Shown here one piece after another: positions 17,644 to 25,487 of a stretch of DNA of 37,763 nucleotides; the stretch's first letter is position 1; each line of letters starts with the position of its first letter. The notes beneath the pieces are model-generated. The model made no database searches and was not told where the DNA came from. It was given only the letters and a program-made list of their open reading frames with translations. The position numbers and the translations under genes were made by a program. This DNA is from DSWT01 sp035415725 (GTDB taxonomy: Bacteria > Chloroflexota > Anaerolineae > B4-G1 > SLSP01): NCBI GenBank assembly GCA_035415725.1, contig DAOOGN010000030.1, positions 1-37,763 on the forward strand, read 5' to 3'.

Positions 17644-19188
17644 CTAAACCGTAACCCCTTGCATCCTGAGCGTCTGCACGCGATACAAGAGCGCGGCTTC
17701 GTCCATAATCCGCCGCCCGATCTCGGCGACGTGGCGATTCTCCGGCTGTTCCAATGGCGTGCCGCGCACCCAATCGTTGAATGCGCCCATCGCCGGCCCG
17801 CACCAGATTTGATAGTCTACTTCGCGCCCCGGCTCGCCTACTACGGCCCAGCGCGTCGCCAGCCCCAGATACCAGCGGAAAATGAGCGCCATCTGGCGCC
17901 GGGGATCCCGCTGCGCCTTCTCGATCTGCGCCGGATCGCGTTGATTGAAAAAAGTGATGCAGTCCGCCCACACCTCGTCGAGGGTACGCCTGAAAATCTG
18001 CTGTTCCAGCTTTTGCCGTTCTGCGGGCGGGATAGCCTCGATGCTGGCGTAAGTTTGATAAATCTCGTACAGCTTGCGCGCGCGCAGGGGAAACATCGTG
18101 CCACGCTTGAGCACCTGCAAGTTGACGCCCATCTCGAACATATCGGCGGCGGGGGCCATCATCACGTCGGTCATCGCGGCTTGCGCCAACAACTGCTTGA
18201 CGTGCGGCGACGTGCCCGCTTCCACACAACTATGGTTGATCGAGCCGGTAAGTACGTAGGCCGCCCCCATCATAAACGCGCCGAGCGCTGCCGTGGGCGT
18301 TCCAATTCCCCCCGCCGCGCCGACGCGCACCGGCGTCGGATAGTGGTACTGCGCCTGTAGCTCATCCCGCAAGGCCAGCAGCGACGGCATGAGGCATACC
18401 AGCGGGCGGTTATCGGTGTGTCCGCCGGAGTCGGCCTCGACGGTCACGTCGTCGGCCAGGGGGACGCGCTCCGCCAGATGCGCCTGCGTCGCGGTGATGA
18501 GACCTTGCTCGCGCAATGCCGTCAGCAGTTTGGCGGGTGCGGGTTGCATGAACAGGGTCGCCACCTCGCGGCGCGAAATTTTGGCGATGACGCGGTTGCG
18601 GATGACCACCTCACCATCCGGCCCAGGCTCCAACCCGGCCACGCGGTACTGCACGACGTAGGGCGTGAGCGTCAGGTAGGCGGATGCCTCGATCACGTGC
18701 ACACCATGCCGCAGATACAACTCCATCGCCTGACGTTCCAGCGCCGGTTCGTTGGGGTTGTTGATAAGGTTGAAGGCATACGGACCGTGGGGCAGCGCCT
18801 CCTGTATCTGCCGGATCGCCGTCTCCAGTCGGTTGGGAACCAGTCCGCCCGCCCCGAATGCGCCCAGCATCCCGGCCTTGCCCAATGCGATCACCAACTC
18901 CGTGCTCGCAATCGCATTAGCCATCGAACCGGCCATGTAGGCATAGTCCAGCCCGTAGGTCGCGCGGAAGCCGGGATCGCCCAACTGCTGCGCTGGCGTC
19001 GGCGGCACCATCGCCAGCACCGCCGCGCCGTCGCCGCCGAATTGCACGCTGCCTTCGTTCGTCAGACCGACGCCGCGTTCATTCTGCACCGCATAGCACG
19101 GCGCGTCGAGCGCACGCACCCGCGTCGCCATCCCTTCCGCATCGCAGGCCACGGACTCCGCCGGGCCAATCCAGGTGTAATTCTGCAT
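17644..19188 (-). CDS. PfaD-type enoyl reductase (FMN-dependent, nitronate monooxygenase fold)
   Basis: Trans-acting enoyl-ACP reductase of PUFA/secondary-lipid synthases; reduces the double bond made by the DH domains, using FMN. Family signatures: LVPNRLETAI near 125, AYAFNLI-like PYAFNLINNP near 147, the flavin-site block ADSGGHTDNRP near 273, GAAGGIGTP near 312, and TGSINHSCVEAGTS near 336. At 514 residues it is close to the usual 530-550. The start ATG follows GGGGAG by nine bases. It is the last gene of the minus-strand cluster, 67 bp after the pseudo-KS-AT-DH-DH gene; that gap is filled by AGTATGAAGTATGAAGT-type short repeats. It faces the transporter genes convergently. Function follows from family and context. 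Confidence 0.92.
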   Translation of the reverse strand: MQNYTWIGPAESVACDAEGMATRVRALDAPCYAVQNERGVGLTNEGSVQFGGDGAAVLAMVPPTPAQQLGDPGFRATYGLDYAYMAGSMANAIASTELVIALGKAGMLGAFGAGGLVPNRLETAIRQIQEALPHGPYAFNLINNPNEPALERQAMELYLRHGVHVIEASAYLTLTPYVVQYRVAGLEPGPDGEVVIRNRVIAKISRREVATLFMQPAPAKLLTALREQGLITATQAHLAERVPLADDVTVEADSGGHTDNRPLVCLMPSLLALRDELQAQYHYPTPVRVGAAGGIGTPTAALGAFMMGAAYVLTGSINHSCVEAGTSPHVKQLLAQAAMTDVMMAPAADMFEMGVNLQVLKRGTMFPLRARKLYEIYQTYASIEAIPPAERQKLEQQIFRRTLDEVWADCITFFNQRDPAQIEKAQRDPRRQMALIFRWYLGLATRWAVVGEPGREVDYQIWCGPAMGAFNDWVRGTPLEQPENRHVAEIGRRIMDEAALLYRVQTLRMQGVTV

Positions 19189-19204
19189 AATCGTCGCTCC
19201 CCGT

Positions 19205-19275
19205 GAATAGAAATATGGAGTACGGAGTATGAAGTATGAAGTATGGGACAGATCCTTACTTCCTACTCCCTATTC
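19205..19275. repeat. Short tandem repeat tract at a gene junction
   Basis: Degenerate 7-10-mers such as GGAGTACGGA, GTATGAAGTATGAAG and TACTTCCTACTCCCTATTCC. The tract forms the gap before the enoyl reductase gene and encodes the last residues of the upstream protein. Similar to cyanobacterial STRR sequences in style. Confidence 0.6.
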
Positions 19276-22200
19276 CCAAATCTCGCACTTCGTAAATCCG
19301 CTGCTCTCCCCGCCATAAACTCCCGTCGCCGACCAGGACAATACCTTCCGGGGTGAAGTCCTTTTCTTTGATGTGAACTTCCAGCCGCAGGCGTTGCGAT
19401 TCCGGCGGGACTTGCCCGCGATACTTCCATATCGTCCGCCCCGGCACGGGCATGAGCAGGCCGCAGCCCTGCGCCTGCGCGTAGACCTGCATCGCCTGCG
19501 TCAGCGCCTCCACACCAAGAGAGCCGGGCATCACCGGATCTTGATAAAAGTGACACTTGAAGAACCAATCGTCGGGCGACACCGGCACCTCGGCATAGAC
19601 GTAGCCACGCCCCTCCTCGCCGCCGCCGGGGATGCACCATGCTCTGTCAAGAAGATCGAGCGGCTTCATCCTTTTTACCTCGATGGCCGGGACGGATTTT
19701 AACGCCCGTAAATCTGTTCCGGCCGTTAAATCCGTTGACCATAGCCACGGACGCCGCGCCACGCCGCCGTCCAGCCCGGCCTGGCGTTGCAGCGCTTCCG
19801 GCGTGAAGTAGCCGAAAGAGGCCACGCCGCGATAGAACACTTCACCAGCACAGGCCAGCTCAAAGCCGAACTTTTGCAGGATAATGCCGGGCAGCGCGGT
19901 TGAACTCAGCAGCGTCACACGGTTGGCGATGGTCTGCCCGCGCCCATCCACGGCACGCAGCAGTTCCCCCTCACCGTCGAGGTTGCGGAAATAGAAGTCG
20001 CTGTCGGGATAGAGCAACATCGAGCCGAGGTAGATCGAAAGCACGCCGCACGGTTGCAACGCCATCTCCATCAGCATCGAAGTCGGCAAGGCAGCGCAGT
20101 CGCGGAAGAACCAGGCGTCGGCCTGCACGTCGAACTCGCTCACCAGCACGGCGCCGGGTGTCACCTGGCCGGGGGCGCCATCGATAGTCAAGACACGGCT
20201 CATGCAAAGCAAATCGCCATTGGGCAGACGCGGTCCCCGCCGTCCACGATAGCGCGCGTAGGCCGGCCCGAAAGCCTCCACCATATCGCCGATGGCGAAA
20301 GCGCGGAGCTGGTCTTCGGTGAGAAGTGGAGCATAGTCCGTAGTCCGTAGTCCGTAGTCCTCAAGGGGTGATTCGTGATTCGCCAGGCGTGACTCGCCGA
20401 TGGGCTGATGCGCTGCCTCTTGCAGCATCTCCCCCGCCGCCGCGATCTGCATCGCCATCAACTCGGCAGTTTGGCGCATGGCGGTTTGGCGGGCTTGCAA
20501 AAACGCCAGGTGTGCTTTTATAGTGTAGGAGGCGCTGCGGGCTGTGTGCTCCGTGAGGCGTAGTTCGTCATTCGTCACTCGCCATTCGTCACTCGCCGCC
20601 CCGTTGATGTGCGGAGGCACCGAGTCGCCAACTGGCGGCTGCACCGATGCGCCGACTCGCGGATTCTTGACGCTTGATTCTGGCTTCATTTGCACCCGCT
20701 GCGTTGTCAACATTGCCAGCACGGGGAGCAGACTGTCGTAATCAGATTTACCGCTTTTGTTGATCGGAACGGCGGCATGCGGCCGGTCGCCCAGGATACG
20801 GTCGATCCAGCGGGAGCATGCGCCGAGCGGGCCGAGTTCGATGAAGATGCGCGCGCCGGCATCGTCGTAGATGGTACGCACGAGGCGTGGGAAATCCAGC
20901 GGCGCGCACGTCATCTTGGCCAGGGCGTGCGCGAGGGCATCGCGTTCTAACGTCAGCGGCGCATACTCCGCCGCCGAGTAGAAGTCAATACCGTAGACAG
21001 GGCGGGTAGGCAAAGTAAACAAATCCACAAACGCGGGGTACTCCGACTGTATCGCCGGGGCATGGATGGCAGCGTCAAAGGACATCTGCAGAGCATGGCA
21101 GTTGAGCGCCGCAATCACATGGGCACAGGCGTCAGGGTGGCCGGCAATCACGGCTTCTCTTTCTTCGTTGACGATGGTGAGATACGCGCGTGGCTCAGCT
21201 TCCAGGGCCAGTTTGACCTGCTCCAACGGCGCTTTGACGATGTAACTGCACCATAGTTTCTCATCGGTGTTGGCCTCCAGCCCCCAGTATTCGCGCACGG
21301 CATCCTGCGGACCGAAGAGCCGCGTTTTGAAGAGCGGTGTCGTGTTCCAGGCATCACTGCCGGCGTCGCCGTCGGGCCAGACGCCAAGCGCCCACAACAT
21401 ACTCACTTCGCCCAGGCTGTAGCCGAGCGCAGCCGTCGGCTCCACGCCGAACACATCGCGCAGTGCCGAGGTGTAGAGGATGGCGAAGCTCGCTCCGGAC
21501 TCGAGCACCGCGGTTGGATTGGCGTGCAGGCGGGCTTCGTCAGCCCGCGCGTCCGCCGCCGTAGGCGGGGTCAGGTGACGGGGATAGAGCAGTTTCTCAC
21601 CGGTGGCACGACTGGCATAGTGCGTGACCGCGGCGAAACGCGCGTGGAGATGGGGGAAAAGCTGAAACAAGTCGCGCCCCATCCCCACGTAGGAGCTGAA
21701 CGCACCGGGGTAGACGAAAGCAACTTTGCCTGTCGGCCCCTGTGGATGGGCGGTGAAGCTACTGCCAAGCGGCGACGTCCAGTCTTTCCCCTCGGCGAAG
21801 GCTTTCTCCACCCCTTTGACGGCAAAATCTAACTCGCGCCATAACTCGTCCCGGTCGTGCGCGAGCAATGCCAGGGCATAGCGGGCATCAGGTCGTGTCT
21901 GATATACGGCCTGCACGTCATCCGCCAACGATTCCAACGCCATGCCCTGTGTCGCCTGCTGTCGTAGATCCGCCATCAGCGCCAATATCCCATCCCGCTC
22001 ATCCGCCGCCAGCGGGAACATAAAAAACGGGCGGGCGGCCATGTGCGCGTGAAGCACGGGAACGGCAGAGACAGCAGGAGATGCGGAAAGCACCATGCCG
22101 CCATGCGCCATTTGCCCGGTGCAATTCGCCATGCGCTCGCCTTCCGTCAACCATGGCTGGGGCGCAGGCGCGACGTAAAACGGCGCGTTGTTCTGGGGCG

Positions 22201-22864
22201 CGCGCGGGCCGCGCCAATCGGGCGTCGCGGGGATGACGCGGTGATAGAGACACAGCGCCGTCCGCGCCAGGGCTGCCAGCGCGGGCGCGTCATTGCCCAG
22301 ATTGGTGGACACGCTACCGAGGGCGCACGTCGGCTCCGGCGCCGGGGCCGACGCCGGGAGCACGCCATCGGCCAACGCCGGCCATTCCCAATAGCCGGGG
22401 AGGGAGGCCGTCATTCCTGGTCGCTCGTCATCGTGGATAAAGGCGTACACCCGGCGATCGGCGGCTATGTCGGGGCGAGACAGCACAAGGGCAACACCGC
22501 CCATCGCGCCAGTCTCGCCGACGAGAGCCACATCCACCGCGCCGGTAGAGAGAAGTCGCAGAGCCTCCGCCAGCGCCGTCGGCCCGTCCGCCAGCGCCGG
22601 GGCCGGCCCGGTGAAGCGCCACAAGGCCACAATTTCTGCTGCCGCGGCTGCTTCTCCGGCCCACAGAACTGCCAGGGGGGCGTCCTGTGTCGCATGCGCA
22701 TCGAACAGCGCATTGTTCGCCACGCGCAACGCCAGTTCCACGCCACGTAGCGCCTCTGGCATGGGAACGCATCGTTGCCCATGCGCCACCGCGCGGGCAA
22801 ATTCCCGCGCATCACGGCACGTGCCGAAGTAAGTATCCAGCCCAATAATCGCCATAGATGTCAT
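19256..22864 (-). CDS. Pseudo-KS / acyltransferase / double FabA-like dehydratase (PfaB-PfaC-like fusion)
   Basis: 1202 residues. Residues about 1-280 resemble the KS-like N-terminus of PfaB (CALGSVSTNLGN, ALCLYHRVIPATPDW), with no KS Cys-His-His triad visible. An AT domain covers about 378-700: VAFVYPGAFSSYVGMG and the nucleophile S483 in GYSLGE. A linker rich in repeat-encoded residues (about 715-860) contains a helix, AHLAFLQARQTAMRQ. Two FabA-like hot-dog dehydratase domains follow: the first about 885-1025 (PTSMLMEMALQPCG), the second about 1060-1195 with H1105 in FKCHFYQDPVMPGSLG. In classical systems PfaB (AT) and PfaC (KS-CLF-DH-DH) are separate; here they look merged and the active KS-CLF of PfaC is absent. 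The exact substrate is unknown. The ribosome-binding site is weak. Confidence 0.88.
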   Translation of the reverse strand: MTSMAIIGLDTYFGTCRDAREFARAVAHGQRCVPMPEALRGVELALRVANNALFDAHATQDAPLAVLWAGEAAAAAEIVALWRFTGPAPALADGPTALAEALRLLSTGAVDVALVGETGAMGGVALVLSRPDIAADRRVYAFIHDDERPGMTASLPGYWEWPALADGVLPASAPAPEPTCALGSVSTNLGNDAPALAALARTALCLYHRVIPATPDWRGPRAPQNNAPFYVAPAPQPWLTEGERMANCTGQMAHGGMVLSASPAVSAVPVLHAHMAARPFFMFPLAADERDGILALMADLRQQATQGMALESLADDVQAVYQTRPDARYALALLAHDRDELWRELDFAVKGVEKAFAEGKDWTSPLGSSFTAHPQGPTGKVAFVYPGAFSSYVGMGRDLFQLFPHLHARFAAVTHYASRATGEKLLYPRHLTPPTAADARADEARLHANPTAVLESGASFAILYTSALRDVFGVEPTAALGYSLGEVSMLWALGVWPDGDAGSDAWNTTPLFKTRLFGPQDAVREYWGLEANTDEKLWCSYIVKAPLEQVKLALEAEPRAYLTIVNEEREAVIAGHPDACAHVIAALNCHALQMSFDAAIHAPAIQSEYPAFVDLFTLPTRPVYGIDFYSAAEYAPLTLERDALAHALAKMTCAPLDFPRLVRTIYDDAGARIFIELGPLGACSRWIDRILGDRPHAAVPINKSGKSDYDSLLPVLAMLTTQRVQMKPESSVKNPRVGASVQPPVGDSVPPHINGAASDEWRVTNDELRLTEHTARSASYTIKAHLAFLQARQTAMRQTAELMAMQIAAAGEMLQEAAHQPIGESRLANHESPLEDYGLRTTDYAPLLTEDQLRAFAIGDMVEAFGPAYARYRGRRGPRLPNGDLLCMSRVLTIDGAPGQVTPGAVLVSEFDVQADAWFFRDCAALPTSMLMEMALQPCGVLSIYLGSMLLYPDSDFYFRNLDGEGELLRAVDGRGQTIANRVTLLSSTALPGIILQKFGFELACAGEVFYRGVASFGYFTPEALQRQAGLDGGVARRPWLWSTDLTAGTDLRALKSVPAIEVKRMKPLDLLDRAWCIPGGGEEGRGYVYAEVPVSPDDWFFKCHFYQDPVMPGSLGVEALTQAMQVYAQAQGCGLLMPVPGRTIWKYRGQVPPESQRLRLEVHIKEKDFTPEGIVLVGDGSLWRGEQRIYEVRDLGIGSRK
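20333..20405 (-). repeat. Short tandem repeats inside a megasynthase linker
   Basis: Plus-strand units GTAGTCC (three in a row, 20339-20361) and GATTCGTGATTCGC, then GACTCGCCGATGGG. They are translated in frame as linker residues such as DYGLRTTDYAP. A second set, GTCATTCGTCACTCGCC, lies near 20566-20600. These match the non-coding repeat style seen between genes. Confidence 0.65.
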
Positions 22865-22939
22865 AGGTCATTCTTTCATGGAATGGGAAATCAGGATTCT
22901 CTGGGACTTTGCGCGGTGATGAAAAAAACGGCTTTAGTT

Positions 22940-22997
22940 TTTGCCACAGATGACACGGATTGCACTGATTTTTTATACTTTGCATGTCAATCCGTGG
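22940..22997. repeat. Palindromic intergenic repeat
   Basis: CACGGATTG (22954-22962) and CAATCCGTG (22988-22996) form a perfect 9-bp inverted repeat around an AT-rich centre. The wording CCACAGATGACACGGATTG is of a kind seen as intergenic palindromes in many bacterial genomes (from memory). It lies in the 174-bp gap between the KR-DH gene and the next cluster gene. Confidence 0.55.
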
Positions 22998-23038
22998 CTG
23001 GAGTTAGAAATGAGCGCAAGTTCCCTTACTTTTTACTC

Positions 23039-24814
23039 CTACTCCTGACTCCCTAATTGATTTTGCTCGAACAGTCCCAGCAACCGCGCACTGAGGGTAA
23101 TTTCGACGCTGCTGACGCGGCTGTACAGGACGCTGTCGGCGTCGTGGACGGCGACAGCGGCGACGAGGCTGTAGTTGGTGACGGACTGCACGGTCAGGGT
23201 AGCATAGGTCGTTTCGCCAAAGTGTACCGGCCGGAATTGCTCGCCTTTCTGGATAAGCAGTGGCAAACCCACGACGCCGCGCATTTGTTTGGCCCAGATC
23301 AGCAGACTTTGGAGTTGCACATCGGTGAGGTAAGGGTTGAACGTCTGCACCGGGAATTGTCCCTGCACTTCCGGGAGGATTTCCGGCAGGCAACAGCGCA
23401 CTGTCAGCCCTTGTTCTGAAATCGCCAGCACCCCTTCGACCCCACGGAAACTGGGGCCGTGGAAAAGCGTGCGTGCACGGTAAAGCGTTTCACCGGCTAT
23501 AACGTAGGGCGTATGGCGCAATTCGCCATGCGCCATGCGTAATTCGCTATCGGTCATTGGCGATTCACTGATTCTGGATTCTGGATTCTGGATGAGCGTG
23601 ATCTGCGCTTTGTAATGGTAGCGCGGCTTACCGTTGGCTGCGCTCGAAATCAGGGCATCGAAGTGAAGTTCTGCGTCGGATTTGGCCGTTTCGCGCAAGT
23701 CGAGGACGTAATCGGCAGACAGGGTCTCATCGAAGACGATGCCCTTGAGGACGCGGTAGTCGTCTACACCGGCGTAGGTGTAACCGGGGTAGAGGCTCTC
23801 GCAGGCGTTGATCATCCAGCCGACGGCGCAGGCTGTGGGGAGCACCGCCTTTCCGCCGATGACATGGTCACGCAGGAAGGGATTGGCGGCGAGCGTCAAC
23901 GCGCGATGGATACGGTAACTGCGCAAATCAGGCGACGGCTCACGGGTCGGGGGCAACAGCGCGCCGCCGACGACAATCTGCGCCGCGCGCGGTTCTTGTG
24001 CCAACTCGTCGGCCAGCACGTCAGTTCCCACGTCGACCGGGATCATGGTGATATGGCGCTCAGTGAACAACCGCTTCAGTTCCGCCGTGACCATGCCTCC
24101 ATCCCACGGCCCCCAATCCACAGCGACGACGTGGCAGGCGGGGTACTCGCGCTGCAGGCGATGCGCCAGTTTGTTGAGCGCCTCATTGGCCAGGGCATAA
24201 TCGGCTTGCCCGGCATTGCCGTAGAACCCCGCCACCGATGAGAACAACACCAGATGGCGCAATTGTTCCGGCGGGAGGCAATCAAGTATAGCTTGTAGGC
24301 CGCGCACTTTTGTTCCATACACGCGGTCAAAATCTTTCTCCGTTTTCTGCTCGATGCGCTTGTCGGCCAGAACGCCGGCCCCGTGGAGGATGCCCGTCAC
24401 GCGCTCGCGCAGGGGAGCGAGCGCGGCACGCAAGGCGTCGGCGTCGTTCACATCGGCGCTGAGGTAGAGCGCCGTGCCGCCCGCCGCTTCGATGGCGCAC
24501 AGGGTGCCGGTGATCTCACGCTGCGCCAACACGCGCTCCACGGCACGTTGCACGTCCGCCGGTTTGGGGCGCGCTCCGTCGTTCCGCAAGGCTTCGATGG
24601 CGCGCTGCTTGAGCGCGGCCTCGTCGGCGCAGCCGGCGGCCCACGCCGGTTCCGCCGCCTCCAATGTCGAACGCCCCATCAGGATATATGTTCCGCCGTA
24701 CCGCTCCGCCAGCCGGATCGCGCAATGGGCTGTAATCCCCCGTCCCCCGCCGGTCACAAGAAAAACACTGTTTTCATCAGGATAAATTGTATCCATAAGC
24801 AATGAAAATGGCAT
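23039..24814 (-). CDS. Catalytic ketoreductase half plus PKS-type dehydratase
   Basis: Corresponds to the C-terminal end of PfaA-type synthases. The KR catalytic half (about 10-255) has the NADPH loop VTGGGRGI, HGAGVLADK, and SSVAGFYGNAGQADY with catalytic Tyr 206. A PKS-type dehydratase (about 290-585) has the first-half motif DHVIGGKAVLP (H317, HxxxGxxxxP) and the second-half DVQLQ (DxxxQ). Together they would reduce the beta-keto group and dehydrate the product on the ACP. The start is uncertain: ATG 24814 lies 13 bases after the stop of the preceding frame and lacks a good ribosome-binding site. The frame stays open back to a TTG at 24853, which overlaps the preceding gene by 26 bases. 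Reinitiation or a missed indel are both possible. The linker near 23560-23600 is encoded by repeated GATTCTG units. Confidence 0.87.
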   Translation of the reverse strand: MPFSLLMDTIYPDENSVFLVTGGGRGITAHCAIRLAERYGGTYILMGRSTLEAAEPAWAAGCADEAALKQRAIEALRNDGARPKPADVQRAVERVLAQREITGTLCAIEAAGGTALYLSADVNDADALRAALAPLRERVTGILHGAGVLADKRIEQKTEKDFDRVYGTKVRGLQAILDCLPPEQLRHLVLFSSVAGFYGNAGQADYALANEALNKLAHRLQREYPACHVVAVDWGPWDGGMVTAELKRLFTERHITMIPVDVGTDVLADELAQEPRAAQIVVGGALLPPTREPSPDLRSYRIHRALTLAANPFLRDHVIGGKAVLPTACAVGWMINACESLYPGYTYAGVDDYRVLKGIVFDETLSADYVLDLRETAKSDAELHFDALISSAANGKPRYHYKAQITLIQNPESRISESPMTDSELRMAHGELRHTPYVIAGETLYRARTLFHGPSFRGVEGVLAISEQGLTVRCCLPEILPEVQGQFPVQTFNPYLTDVQLQSLLIWAKQMRGVVGLPLLIQKGEQFRPVHFGETTYATLTVQSVTNYSLVAAVAVHDADSVLYSRVSSVEITLSARLLGLFEQNQLGSQE

Positions 24815-24827
24815 GCGATTAAAGTCG

Positions 24828-25466
24828 CTACTCCGAAAGTCGCCACGCCTCAAGCGTCACCCGCCCGGTTTCACTCCAGCCGACTTCGACGAGCCGCCGG
24901 TCGGGATCGTAGAGTTCGGCGCAGAGACAAGCGACGGCGCGGTCAACAGACAGGGCGGGGGCAAGGTCTACGGCGCGGCAATGGACGTTCGGCCATTCCA
25001 AAGATAGCGTCTTGGTCAGGCCGAAGAAACCGCCGGCCACCGGGCTGCCACCGCCGCGCAGACCCAAGGCGCCGTCGAGACGGGTGACGGTCATCCACGC
25101 GGCCCAGCTCTGCTGCGCGGCCCCGGTCAACGCAGGTTGGAGTCGGCCGGCCAGTAGAAAAACACGCTTGAGCCGGGCTTCATCGTCTGCCGAGAACAGT
25201 GCCCCATCGCCAGGGGGGTTGAGGTGAATGAAGGCCGCGACCGGTCCTTGCGTTGCGAGGATCGACGTCAGCTCTGCCGGATCTGACGCCGGCGACCACA
25301 GCACCACACGCCAGCCGTGTGCGGTCAGCGCCTCCGCCAGCGCGGGGGACAACGGTGTCCCGTCGTCGCCGATCAGGCAAATATGGCCTTCCGGCGGCGT
25401 AACTTCCATGGAATCAGGAGCGGGCAACCCACGCAAGCGCACCTCGCGGCGCGCTATGTCGTGCAT
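24828..25466 (-). CDS. Structural (non-catalytic) ketoreductase half
   Basis: 212 residues matching the structural N-terminal subdomain that in PfaA and modular PKS precedes and stabilises the catalytic KR. Features: ARREVRLRGLPAPD at the start, a degenerate Rossmann strand-turn (HICLIGDDG), VAAFIHLNPP near 78, MTVTRLDGALG near 127 and TLSLEWPNVHCRAVDLAP near 155. It lacks a KR Tyr/Lys pair, as expected. It is normally never a separate protein. ATG 25466 has no Shine-Dalgarno sequence, and the frame is open upstream through the A7 site of the ACP gene, so a -1 frameshift would fuse ACP and this subdomain. Its 3' end overlaps or abuts the catalytic KR frame. Confidence 0.82.
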   Translation of the reverse strand: MHDIARREVRLRGLPAPDSMEVTPPEGHICLIGDDGTPLSPALAEALTAHGWRVVLWSPASDPAELTSILATQGPVAAFIHLNPPGDGALFSADDEARLKRVFLLAGRLQPALTGAAQQSWAAWMTVTRLDGALGLRGGGSPVAGGFFGLTKTLSLEWPNVHCRAVDLAPALSVDRAVACLCAELYDPDRRLVEVGWSETGRVTLEAWRLSE

Positions 25467-25487
25467 TGCCCGCGTTACCCTTTTTTT
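25420..25487 (-). promoter_or_regulatory. Candidate programmed -1 frameshift signal (A7 plus hairpin)
   Basis: On the minus strand the ACP frame reads CTA AAA AAA GGG TAA. The seven A (25487-25481) are in the X-XXY-YYZ phase. A 7-nt spacer (25480-25474) leads to a hairpin: GCGGGCAA (25473-25466) pairs with TTGCCCGC (25427-25420), CACG (25463-25460) with CGTG (25433-25430), and AGCGC (25455-25451) with GCGCT (25440-25436), around a 10-nt loop. After a -1 slip the frame is open into the structural KR frame. Confidence 0.6.

Noticed and set aside
24828..24853. prfB-like +1 frameshift at CTT T in the KR junction
   Set aside because: The codon after CTT is TCG, not a stop, and no upstream Shine-Dalgarno stimulator is placed as in prfB.
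25420..25487. Plus-strand intrinsic terminator (hairpin then T7)
   Set aside because: The T-run is separated from the stem by seven bases and no plus-strand gene ends there; the arrangement fits a minus-strand frameshift signal better.
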